From Hofstenia miamia (Eukaryota; Xenacoelomorpha; Acoela; Hofsteniidae), in the NCBI GenBank assembly GCA_900660155.1, contig CABFPE010000082.1:201976-265975 (forward strand): a stretch of 64,000 nucleotides of DNA, read 5' to 3'. The notes under the pieces are model-generated. The model worked only from the letters and a program-made list of their open reading frames with translations. It had not been told where the DNA came from and made no database searches. Position 1 is the stretch's first letter. Each line of letters begins with the position of its first letter. The translations under genes and the position numbers were made by a program. Below, piece by piece: positions 27,201 through 37,139 of the stretch.

Positions 27201-30200
27201 TTTAGGGGTGTAACTCAAGATTCTGAGGAAAAAAGTATTTTTTGCACCACCTACTGTATACATCGCATGCACTAAAAAGTAGCCCGCGGGGCTTACCTAT
27301 ATTGTTATAGCCGCCCTGCATAGTATTTTCATTTAATTTATGGATCTTTCTGGATTATTAGAAAATTTCAATTCCGATTTTAATTTAAAAACTACTTTAT
27401 TTTTCATCACTTGGTTACCATTATTTGCAGCTTCATGTAATTATGTTTTAAAGCCATTGTTAAGCTCTCTTTATCCCCACTTTGCTATATTCTTTCCTCT
27501 TCAACATTTCCCAACTGCACCCCAGTGAATTTTTGCGCCTTGCATCGTCATGTGACGTTCCGTTATTGTCCGTACGGATGCCTACTACGTAGCCTAGTAA
27601 AGGCTTTCAAACTTTTTTGTTTTTAGCCTTGGTAATGTTCTGTTCAATGAGGACAAATTATATTTTTGAGGTGGCACGACCCTCACACACACACACGCAA
27701 CGACCTTGTTATATATACTGTATATATTCATGCACAGTTTACTATACATATTCTTGACTTAGTATTTTTATATACCTTGTGGGATATCAGCCTTTTCGAT
27801 TTTTACTTACATATGTTTTACATAAATCTTGTGCAGCAGAAATTGTTGTTTCATTTTCATTTTATTGCAAATTTTACATTTTGTGAACGTTTTTTAATTT
27901 TGATAAAAACTGTTGATAACTTTAGGCCAAATTATTGTCAACAATCGGAGTTACACGTGGGTTAGGAGATCACAAACTTACCATTTTCAGCACCAATCAT
28001 TCCATCAAACCCTTCCTATCAAGCAGCCCTGAGGTTACAGTTTGCAATGCTAGCTCATTTAAAGAAACGGATATTCTAGTGCTAGGGTGTGACGGTTTAT
28101 GGGATGTGCTTTCGAACCAGAGAGTCGGAGAAATCGTAAGAGATATCTTATCAAATTCTGAAAAGGACAACCCACGCAGGTATCATTCTTTGTTATTAGC
28201 TCATTGAACCGAAAATTTGGACTTTATATGTAGTCCAATATTCAAAGGATCTAACATGTAATATATGTTTAGGGCCTAAGTAGAGCTTATATTCAATATA
28301 CTCACATATAAATTGACGAAGTTCATGAGGCTCTAGTCGAAGTTATGCATAATTTTTACAATTTTAAGGAATTTAAATACATAAAAACCGAACAAATGCA
28401 ATAGTCTAATAAATAACAGGCTTACAGATATATTGTGGCAAACAGTCAGAGTAATTTTTAAATATTTCTAGTTACATTTTAAAGTCCTTGTGACTTTAGC
28501 ACAACTTAGTAGTATAAAGTAAAACCTGAAAATGTTCTCATTTTTAAGTTTTGGATCCATGCATGATTGTTTCATGTTGATTTTGATAATTCTTCTTTGA
28601 AGCTTTCGAGGTTTGAAATAGCCTCCAAGTTTTTTAAATAAGATAAAATAGAATAGAATATACTCTGTTAATTAACTGAATAATGTCATGTATATACAAA
28701 AGGAGCAATTAAATGTGTTTTTGCATGTAAATTAGTGCTGCGCAGACCGTGGATGTATTACGAGATATTGTGTAATCACTGCTGTACAATTTAAATCGTA
28801 CCAATGATTTTTTTTCTTTTGAGAAATTCTAATTGAATTTTTTAGATTGGTAATTTCTTTCTGCAGTCGGTTTCAGTTAAAAATGAGTCATTTTTCATAT
28901 TTTGATCTTTCACATTTTTTGCGGCAGTGGAATGAAATCTTAAAATGGGTGTCATTTTATGAATTATTTTGACGAATATGTAATGACATTGTAGATTGTT
29001 TACACTATTTTATTGATTCGGTGTCCCGTTGAAACTAATTGTCTGCCATTAATATATTTATTGATATCTTTTTAGGGAGAAACTTCAGAGGCGTAGGTTG
29101 GAAACTACATCTCTAAAAAAATGGTTATGAAATTTGAATTTAAAATCAAAGTTATAACATTAATCATTTTAAAAATAATCTGTCAAAAATGGTGTCTCAA
29201 TGGTTTGGGCAGACATTGTGCACTCAATATCATACTAGAAATGAGCCTATTCATATTACTATTAACAATACAGGCTATTTGTTTCATTCACTTAAGTGTC
29301 GTTCTTAATCGAAACGATTTGAGATAATAATTGGCAAGCGGAGATCTATAGTCTAGACAAGTATATGAAAATGGTGGTTTAATTCTTTAGCTGGAATTTA
29401 ATAAACTTCGATTATTGGAAAAGCCTTATAAATATGGATTGATATATCCAACGTTCAAATCATGTTCGATATCAATTATGAAGATTCACAAATAATACCT
29501 AAAAAGCAATATGTATCTAGATTATATCTAGATGTTCATGATGCATGTAGATGTAGTACTTTTTCATTCATACAATGAGATAGCTGAGCTGATGTTTATC
29601 ATAACAATAGTGATTTATAGTTTTAGGAGAGTAGTACATTTTAATGCATTTAGGTTTATTAATGCTGCAAAAGCCCTCGTAACTGAAGCTCGTGGTTGCA
29701 AGCCTGAAAGAGCTAGTTGGCAACTGGCAAATGGCAGCCCGGCTTCATTTGATGATATTTCATGTTTTGTCATTCCTTTGTGTCAACAGACCTTTGCAAA
29801 AACTCGTCCGTCCTTTTCCTCTGTAATTCTTGAATCTCACACTTCGAATACATGCAAATCTGTAAGCCTTTCTCACTTACCTTTAGTAAGACTGAAAACT
29901 GTGTTCTAGTCTCATGAGCAATAGCCAGTTGCATTCCTTATTCTTGAATTGTAATTTCAAGTAAGCCTCCAGTGATAAAATGAATGAAATAACTTTAGTG
30001 CGGAATGTGTTAGACGATGCACTTCACCGAGTTTTTAACTACTCTTAAAATACTTGAATTGTTATCGTATCATTTATTGATATTTCATTAAACTGAAAGT
30101 GACAATGATAAATAACTTGCTCGATATCTTACGTTTGCATTCATAAGAATTCGAATGATTTTGTGAGAGAAATAACACAGATCAATTAAATTAAGTCGTG

Positions 30201-30570
30201 TTTTCATGTGGTCCATTCTTACCTTAGTGATATTTTATTTCACGCACACTACTGGAGCTCGCATTTGCACTATGGAAATTTGATTGTAATTTATATTAAC
30301 ATAGTGTAGAGCACATATTTTTCTTTATAGGTGTACAATAGCATGCTTATATTCACTAAATTTTTCGTCTTGGTAATATTTGTAACATTTGCTTAAGGAT
30401 TATTTTGCCGATAGATTAATATTTTACACCCTGTATTTTAGGCCTCTTCCAAATGTTTTGACATTCCTGTAGATCACAAGAAACATTCGACTGAGACTTT
30501 CAATTTGGAAACGCCCTCTGAGGAAGTTTCTTTAAATCAGAGCAATTTGTTCCACAGTCTCAAGCACTAG
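11564..30570 (+). CDS. PPM1H: PPM1H/J/M-type protein phosphatase (PP2C family), 5' end missing
   Basis: Metal-dependent Ser/Thr phosphatase of the PP2C fold, closest by memory to vertebrate PPM1H/PPM1J. Exons I can place: 11564-11678, 12043-12306, 13272-13384, 14056-14140, 15371-15489, 17755-17818, 27926-28179, 29654-29861 and 30442-30570 (stop TAG). From the second exon on, phases agree at every junction and all introns are GT-AG. Read in order they give about 449 residues; human PPM1H is about 514. Family motifs appear in the expected order: VINAGK and NEDQASC (exon 1 here), FDGHAG (about residue 46), YIANAGDCRA across an exon junction, ETAGW, TIGVTRGLGDH, DGLWDV (about 310) and FDDIS (about 372). 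The metal-binding acidic residues are therefore present and the enzyme should be active. The end of the first listed exon is uncertain: a donor at 11679 fits the phase but is weak, while 11696 is stronger but out of phase. The residues normally before VINAGK were not found upstream. The C-terminal 43 residues encoded by the last exon go beyond the usual family end. Confidence 0.9.
14563..14636. repeat. Small palindromic repeat (ATAAGGCG...CGCCTTAT)
   Basis: GGATTATAAGGCG with gccgattttt at the left and CGCCTTATAG with gaaaaatacgg at the right form an exact 8-bp inverted repeat. Similar end sequences are widespread in animal genomes as short DNA-transposon relics. It lies in the phosphatase intron after exon 14056-14140. 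Confidence 0.5.
15490..17754 (+). other. Phosphatase intron
   Basis: Intron between exons 15371-15489 and 17755-17818 with GTGAGA donor and tatttag acceptor. Apart from the 16.1-16.4 kb coding remnant nothing recognisable is present. Confidence 0.7.
16149..16437 (-). pseudogene. Unidentified coding remnant in phosphatase intron
   Basis: Minus-strand frame containing VLPRESPYFKSLFRDDYKLV, then KSFPIWFRPKLWKLAEDV and SSLGFEKVVKLG. One stop lies just before it. The alternating hydrophobic pattern faintly recalls mTERF repeats, but I would not name it. No splice sites or start support a working gene. Confidence 0.3.
17876..17935. repeat. (AT)n microsatellite
   Basis: Imperfect (TA)n with tgta interruptions, just inside the long phosphatase intron. 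Other pure (AT)n tracts are at 1775-1800, 6707-6743, 41816-41852 and 51092-51117. Confidence 0.9.
18154..20164 (-). mobile_element. Uncharacterised TIR mobile element, copy A (in phosphatase intron)
   Basis: About 2.0 kb, the second copy of the element at 47959-49866. The left end is cagtgctcgaatttc; the right end reads tttcaagtgta, an eroded inverse of it. Minus-strand remnants at 19452-19811, 18885-19166 and 18748-18981 carry the same conserved blocks (FAHTKETRESVEKLMQVIKY, LNYLLGLKSGYSK). It is more decayed than copy B, with several breaks. No matching target-site duplication was recognised. Both copies are antisense to their host gene. Confidence 0.72.
20325..20498. mobile_element. Short TIR element (MITE-like)
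   Basis: gctagcaagggcgtaccc at 20326-20343 is mirrored by gggtacgcgagtgagcgctag at 20478-20498; the shared core is CGTACCCA and outer GCTAG. About 170 bp, non-coding. The end sequence GGGCGTACCCAGG is common in animal genomes. A related piece lies at 3168-3187. Confidence 0.5.
21053..21212. repeat. (AT)n tract with assembly gap
   Basis: Ns at 21084-21155 interrupt a long (AT)n. The true length is unknown. Both reading frames across it are meaningless. Confidence 0.95.
24718..24970 (+). repeat. Exact 253-bp duplicate, copy 1 (likely assembly artefact)
   Basis: Identical to 25401-25653. This copy ends at a single N (24971) and the other begins after a single N (25400). The pattern fits overlapping contig ends that were not merged, with 24972-25399 being a misplaced or alternative contig. 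Confidence 0.9.
25401..25653 (+). repeat. Exact 253-bp duplicate, copy 2
   Basis: Starts right after the N at 25400 with ctaatttccatatcc and ends tgtctttgttctt. Identical to 24718-24970. Confidence 0.9.
26040..26830 (+). pseudogene. Transposase-like relic with a CDG motif
   Basis: Plus-strand coding remnant. The clearest stretch, 26287-26517, includes SQQISEMSGISYDVLKDKTLVQRS and YTSSEVEDHYSILGLP; the next frame continues with FLESKQLTDIDVLACDGMN, then HWLISQIHLNELSLRHLNA. From memory this resembles a repeated invertebrate protein with a block like GCDGTNVNTG and QWLVCLLHANELPLRHL. The D of CDG may be catalytic, but the family is not named. It is broken and not expressed as a whole protein. 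A region at 25713-25765 (gggtctcaaactattgaccc) just upstream recalls a hAT-type end. Confidence 0.5.
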
Positions 30571-30900
30571 ATTGAGCAAATAATGAGCAATCTGCAAGCA
30601 TTTGCTCTCTTAGTTTTTGTATTGGTTGGTGCTATTCACTTTTAATTCTATTTTGCTTTAGTTAGGACAAAGGTAGTATAAATATATTTTAGTTTTATAG
30701 TGTTTTCTTCAAATTGATAATGATCTTTAATAGAGGCTTGCTGCATATCTGAAATTATGTACTTGGCCTCCGTTTGCAAAATATAAATTATCATTTTATT
30801 TATTTCAACCTGATTTTTATCAACTACATTGCCGGATTAAATATTTTTATTATCAATATTATACTTTTGTAACTAAAAATACCTTTTCGACACCTTGCTA
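30571..30900 (+). other. Phosphatase 3' untranslated region, extent unknown
   Basis: No canonical AATAAA was noticed soon after the stop. ATTAAA at 30837-30842 is a possible variant signal. No coding content. Confidence 0.35.
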
Positions 30901-31089
30901 GGAAGATGGGATACATGGTAGGGAAGGAGTTACCAGGCAGTTTTTATTTTCATATCATTCAACAACTATCAATTGAGAAAAAATGAACATGCAGATATAT
31001 TTCGACATACAAAGTCATCGTCAGTTTCTTTACAAATTATCCCCTTCAAAATTATTAAATTTTCAATTATAATTTAACATCAAAACCTT

Positions 31090-31670
31090 TTACATTTTAA
31101 GTATGAAAAGTATATAAAGGTATTTAAAAATCTTTCTTAAGCAGAAATATAGCTCGGTTAAGTCATGGCTAGGATACAAATTTTATAACAATGACTATGA
31201 TAGCTCGTTTAACATAGTCCTTATAATACGATTAAAATACCGGGATTTATTCATAAACAGAATTCAAGATCAAAGCTTTTTACATGCGTTAAGTATAAGA
31301 AGAACGTTTTAAAGAAATCCTTCATTAATGTCGCCATTCGAACCTGGAATTCGCTACCTAAAGAAATTAAAAATATTGAAAAATTGAAACCTTTTAAAAA
31401 GCATTTAAAAATCTTCCTTAAGCAAAAATATATTTCTGGAAAATCATGGCTAGGATACAAATTTTATAACAATGACTATACTATAACTCGTTATTAAAAT
31501 AGTACTATAGTAATTTATCCATAGCCTGCAAGATTTCTTTTGTAATTTATGTGAATTGTATATATGTGTTTTTGTGAATTTAATGACGCTATTCAAATAA
31601 ATTATCAGTTATCTAATTGTTAACATTTATTTGAATAAAGATTCTCTTATCTTATCTTATCTTATCTTAT
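31090..31670 (+). mobile_element. LINE 3' ends with (TTATC)n tail
   Basis: 31300-31496 encodes KKSFINVAIRTWNSLPKEIK and KSWLGYKFYNNDYTITRY, then a stop: the C-terminus of a Jockey/CR1-like LINE. The 3' part runs to AATAAAGATTC and five TTATC units at 31645-31670. A partial earlier copy of the same C-terminus sits at 31100-31205, so one 3' end follows another. The 5' parts are absent (5' truncation, normal for LINEs). Confidence 0.75.
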
Positions 31671-31679
31671 GTATCCATT

Positions 31680-32850
31680 GTTTGGAAGTTTGCTCTTGTG
31701 ATTTGTATGTGTTATGTGAATTTAATAATGTAATTCAGTTAAATTATCAGTTATTTAATTTAAATACTATCTGAATAATGATAGAGTAAATTAAAGACGG
31801 ATTTAGCATAAATTTTTGTATATCATTGATGCGATGACAATCTGTTTCTAATAAAGTGCTGTTAGATAATAGTCGATTTGAAGTATGCGGAGCTATTTAT
31901 CTGGTAGTTTTTCTTTCAACAAAAAATCCCTATACATAACAAATTAATTTCAGTTGAGATGCTAAAATGCATTAAATTTAGTAATATTTGTTTCACATTT
32001 CTTGAGTACTCGAAATCTGCAGAATGGGGTATTTAATTGCTTGTAAAGGTATTATTTTGTTTACACTACATTGTAATATAGTGTATTATAATATGACAGA
32101 TAGATAACAAAAGCCAAAGGGAATTGGAGAAGCCAGAGAAATGCTAATTGATGACAACTTGATATATCATTACCTCAAATCACTGTTTTATGAAGATAAC
32201 AATGGTTTGATACTTGGGCTCCACCATCAATGTTAAGCGATATTATAAACACCCTTGAAGATTACCAACAATCATACAGATAAAAAAGGTTATTACTGTC
32301 ACAATAACAAGAAGCGCTCTTATGCTGCACAGTCAAGATTTACAGTATTTCACAAGTCATTCACGTTTGCTTAAAGTTACATTGGAGAAATCGAGCTCAT
32401 CCCTTAAAAATAAAAACTTTTTGAACATTTTAAATACTTATGCTTTGGTCAGGATGCAAATTGAAAACTTTTTGCAAAACACATTGAACAGTTGTCAAAG
32501 GACCGCTGCGCTACACTTCCAAGTAGCATTAATGACATCTTCGAACCGTGACAAAGCACTGCTCACCGACCGCATTTTGCGTCAGAAAACCTAATCCGTG
32601 CAAATTTTTTAAACTTCATGACCACTGGTCAATCACTGCCTGCACATGTTATCACCGTTGGTTCAAAAAATTACTAACAGTCACTCCATTTTTATGTATT
32701 TCTTTGATATTTTTTATTTGCTATCTATACAGACTATAAAGTTTTTTGAAGATTTCAGGAATATAACATGATCCAGTTCCGCATCAAATTCTTAATTTTG
32801 AACTGTATAACGAAGCAATTAATATATATACACATTCTTTCAAAATTTAT
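31680..32850. other. No gene seen
   Basis: Spacer between two LINE ends. A 90-codon open frame at 32322-32594 (NSCQRTAALHFQVALM) has no family I know and no splice support. Confidence 0.45.
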
Positions 32851-32855
32851 CAACT

Positions 32856-33240
32856 AGATAAGATAAGATAAGAGATTCTATATTCAGATAAATGTTTACA
32901 ATTCAATAACTGATAATTTATCTGAATAGCGTCATAAATTACAAAAGAGTAACCAATCTACAAATCAACATACATTACAAAAAGTAACAATTCTTACAGG
33001 CTATGGATGAATTACTTTATATTGATATTTTAATGACGAGTTATCGTATATTCATTGTTGTAAAATTTAAATCCTAACCATGATGTACCTAAAATATATT
33101 TTTGCTTAAGGATGATTTTTAAACGCTTTTTAAAAGGTTTCAATTTTTCAATGCTTTTAATTTTTTTAGGTAGCGAATTCCAGGTTCGAATTGCGACATT
33201 AATGAAAGATTTCTTCAAAACTTTTTTCTTATACTAAGAA
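32856..33240 (-). mobile_element. LINE 3' end, minus orientation, with (GATAA)n
   Basis: Same family as 31.1-31.7 kb, inverted. Minus-strand C-terminus with INVAIRTWNSLPKKIKSIEK and LGFKFYNNEYTITRH at 33218-33030, and a 3' tail (GATAA)3 at 32856-32872. It is 5'-truncated near 33240. Confidence 0.75.
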
Positions 33241-33487
33241 AGTTTTTCTTAACTAAGAAAGTTGGCACAATAATTATGACTTAGTTTACTGCTGGTCTTA
33301 CGATGAATCCAAATTTTCAGCTTTTTTGAATGAATATATCCCAAGAGTGGTCCTTTAATAAAGGAAAAGGAGGCAGTGTTCTATTCTTAGTACTAAAAAA
33401 ATTCACTGCTCAGAAAAATTCATTTTAAAAGTGAGATACAAAGTATGACAAAAATCAAAAGTAAATCTTGGATTGACGAATTCTACT

Positions 33488-33545
33488 AAGATAAGATAAG
33501 GTAAGATAAGATAAGAACATCTTTATTCAGTACAGTTTTTAAATT
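33488..33545 (-). mobile_element. Very short LINE 3' tail with (GATAA)n
   Basis: (GATAA)n then gaacatctttattca, the reverse complement of the AATAAAG-TTCT-(TTATC)n end seen at 31.6 kb. Only the last 50 or so bases remain. Confidence 0.55.
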
Positions 33546-33553
33546 CAACAAAA

Positions 33554-34078
33554 TTGCTGTTTGAAAAAAATATGTACAAAACCAAGGACGTTAATATTGT
33601 ATTTGATAGACTCGAGGCAGAATTTGGTGTAATTCGTCAACGATCCATGCCTGCTGCTGAGCTTGCTTCTATTGATAGTGCTCGTAGTTTTGTTCTGAAC
33701 TACAAATTTTCTGACTGTGAAGACGATGCTCTATTTTATGTTGCAGGTTATTTGGCATTTAAGGAAAACTTGCCTTCAGCTACATGGGAATCAGAGTATT
33801 CAAATAGTTCGACATTCCTTAATTTTGTTTCCGGGGAAACTTGAAAATTCCATCTGAAAGACTTTTTCAATATTCAAATTTGCCTAACATAACTTGCGTT
33901 TCTCTTTTTAAAAGCTTTTGCTATCACTCGTGGAAAATTATTTTTTTGATGATTTCATCAACAATTCATTGATAAGATCATTGGCTCTTATTTTAATGAA
34001 AGGAACCATTATGAAGCAGAATACAGCTCACGAAGCTCAAAAACTTCTCGTGTAAAGCGAAAGTTTTCAAATAAATAG
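33554..34078 (+). pseudogene. DNA-transposase C-terminal relic (THAP/P-like)
   Basis: Plus strand. 33554-33844 encodes SCEDDALFYVAGYLAFKE-type sequence (seen: CEDDALFYVAGYLAFKENLP), like the Y-I-A-G-Y block near the C-terminus of P-element/THAP9-like and related transposases. It is followed in the next frame by KIPSERLFQYSNLPN, and at about 33950-34075 by FIDKIIGSYFNERNHYEAEY and a basic end. Stops and a frame change make it dead. The N-terminal domain is missing; a LINE tail abuts it. The family call is tentative. Confidence 0.45.
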
Positions 34079-36575
34079 ATAATTTTAATTCTTTGATTTG
34101 TTTTTTTATGAATGTTTTTAAGATTGCAAATATATGTAAATATTTATTACTTTTATTGTATTCTCAATCTATTTCTAATATTTACTTTTTGAATTTGTAT
34201 ATTAGTAGTTAATTATCAAAATTGTCAATACAAGCATATATTCATTGTCAGCCTACCGATTTTTCTACACAGTTATTAGAGTTGTGAGTCTTGTATATTG
34301 ACGTCCTTGCTAGTACTTGCAATTAATATTTTTCTAAGTGGCCGAATATCTTTTACCATGACTGTACAATTATTCATTACTATGAAAAAAACAATACAAG
34401 ATTTAGCATTTTCAGAAAAAAACCTAAAAATGAACATGAATATTTGTGAATTTATTGCTAAAAAATCGAGGTACATGCTGCAGTAAATAAAATAATTCAT
34501 AGTGGCAAATCAATTGAAAATAATGAAGGTCATAAAACACTAGTAAACTTTGACAGTGAAAGTCGAAAATTTCCCAAAAAATTTAGCTTTCATTATGTAA
34601 TATAATATGCATTTTTAAACAAAATCTGTAAACCAAAAAAATATATCTTGTGGTCGATCTAAGACTCCCGGTTGGTTTAGGTATTACTTCGAATTAACAC
34701 CTCAACTAAAATTCAAATGTAAGATTGCGAATTCTATTTTCACTCCTTTTCAATACATATATTTTATTAAAATATTTGTATTTTAAAACTTTCCTTACCT
34801 AAACCCTTGTCATTATGTGCAAAAAGTTTAAACGGTTATAAGGAGAAAGACTTAATAAAATTATTGAATGTAAATTTTGGAAACAGTTACTATTTTCACT
34901 GAGATACAAATGCAAATTATCACTCATGCATCAAATCAGAGTCATCGAAGTAATTGTTTTGCAAGACAACAAATTCTACTCGATATCATTATTCAATTCA
35001 TTTCTTTCTGCTGCTTTTTGTTTCCTTGTTAATCAAAAGATGCCCCTACATTATGAAGCCTAACAATAACAGATACGAAAGATAAGCGTCATAATTCCTC
35101 ATCCAGATGAAAAATTCACCTAATTTTTCAAATTGACAGGAGCTTAAAGTGGAAATATTCTTCTGGATCATTCAATCTTACAGTTAAGGAAGTAAGAATT
35201 AAGGAATTTAAGCTATAGACTGGATATTGGTATATAGCTTTGTTTGATCCATTTTATGGTAGATTTAATAATAGTCCTACAATTTGGGTTAACAAAAACT
35301 ACATTCTTAATCATGTTAAAACAAAACCAAAACCAACGCAAAAATATCCACAACTATGAAATCGAATACTACAGCATTAGCAACAATTAAATCAACTTCC
35401 ATAGCATCATCAACTTCAGTGGATCTTTCCATAAATATGTCGGATCCAATGTATTCTGCTGACATTTTCACAAATATTATCAAAATTTGCTCATTTCACA
35501 AAAGCATATATACAAACAACTTCAAGATTTTTCTTTAAAATTACTTTTAGTTTGATGCATATTTCAATTTCTTTTTGTACTATAGTCAGCGTTAATAAAC
35601 TTCAAATCTCTTAACTTATCGTAGAACAATTCAAGCCCGTGCAATTTGCATAAATATGATATTTAGGCTTATGGGATCTTAGAGGGTTGTAATTCTCAAT
35701 TTCTATAAGAAATTCGTTCCGCAGATGGATTTATGCATGCATGAAGGAATTATGCATTTCTATTTTCTTGAATATTACTTGCGTTTGTTGTAGGATTGAA
35801 TAGTTTTAACTTGTTTTGTATTTTCCTCGTAAATAAATACTTTCAACTTTCATTTGTCCGTTTTAGAAAAAATGGCCGTTAACTATAGACAAATGTGTTT
35901 TTGTAGCACTAAATCTGAATTTGTGAGGACCCCTCCCCCTAGAAGTGAACTGGATAAATCCCTAATCAATTACAAATAATGACCTCATAATGATGAACTA
36001 TTTCGAGAACTATCAAAACGTGAATTTATTTGTATTCAAGAAAGTGTACATTTTTGGCTAGTTCACATTACAAAAGATATTTCTAAGAATTTCAATATTA
36101 AATGTTTTCTTAAATCTAGTAAGAATATTTCTATGATAATCACGGTTACACTTTGAGTTTTTTTTGATCCTATACCACTTCTAGTGTATACAATATTAAA
36201 TCTATTACAAGTAAACGAAATAAAAAATTTTCCTAGCTACTTAGCACCCAATAAGTTTTTGTTTATTGAGTTTTTGTGAAAATTTTTAAGGATAATTAAT
36301 AATAAACAGTTTTCTGTTTTTATATATCGATAACCTTGTGAAGGAAATTCAATCTTTTGATAAATGAATATTGATGAAACACTATGTGTAGCCCACTTTC
36401 AGCAGTATTAGATTTTTTGCTTTAAATTGAGATTATATTATTATATATCTATGATAACTCCGTTGAAATTCTTTGCACCCCAAAACTTATTGGCTTGATA
36501 CACACTGCATATGGTCTAATTCGTTGATTACTTTACTTCGACCAAATTAATTCGAGTTATTGATTTACCTACACA
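34079..36575. other. No gene seen
   Basis: AT-rich intergenic sequence without recognisable coding or repeats. Short open frames here (for example 35356-35538) have low-complexity Ser/Thr composition and no support. Confidence 0.5.
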
Positions 36576-36576
36576 C

Positions 36577-37022
36577 AAGCAGGCCCGTGCCTAGCATTTT
36601 TAAGTTAAAGTGCATAGCTTTTGTTTAGAATTCATGAGTACCTTTTGCAATAGCAGGCTCATAAACACGTTCAACCAAGGCGGCATGTTGTGCATGTGCA
36701 CATGACAAAGTATGAGTTTGCCTTGTTTACTGCTAGTAACTGCTTCAGCCACTAAAGTAGTCTTGAATTATACCAACTTCCAACTTAAATGTAATAGAAT
36801 TAATTGCTACTAGTGAAGGAGTATTTTAATGCTCTAAGTTTTAAATGCTTATGCTAAAATTATTTGGTTTGATTAGTGATTCAATGAATGAAGTATGAAA
36901 ACTACATTATTGTATGAAATAATGTGATATTGATGACCGAAAATGATTTTGTATTGAGAACGCAAGGGGCGCAAATGGCTCAACAGGAGCCATGACTACT
37001 GCCCCTTAGACATGGCCCTTGC
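36577..37022. mobile_element. Short TIR element (MITE-like)
   Basis: gcaggcccgtgcctag at 36579-36594 is mirrored by ttagacatggcccttgc at 37006-37022 (eroded). The left end sequence CAGGCCCGTGCC is typical of a widespread animal short element. About 445 bp, non-coding, directly before a LINE relic. Confidence 0.5.
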
Positions 37023-37139
37023 AAACAAATCTGGATATATTTTGGATCTTGCATTCATCAACACAAAAATGTCATCGTCAATTTGTTATATTAAATTACA
37101 ACTACTATGTAAAAATATATTCATAAAGTGGCACTGTTA

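Larger units (their letters stand above)
17819..27925 (+). other. 10.1-kb phosphatase intron filled with repeats
   Basis: Intron between the sixth and seventh recognised phosphatase exons, with a strong donor (GTACGT) at 17819 and a tttag acceptor ending at 27925. It holds an (AT)n tract, a 2-kb mobile element (18154-20164), a short TIR element (20325-20498), an N gap inside (AT)n, an exact 253-bp duplication next to single Ns, and a transposase-like relic (26.04-26.83 kb). In 21300-24700 I see no gene or named repeat. The other phosphatase introns are 0.2-2.3 kb, so insertions and assembly errors account for much of this length. Confidence 0.8.
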
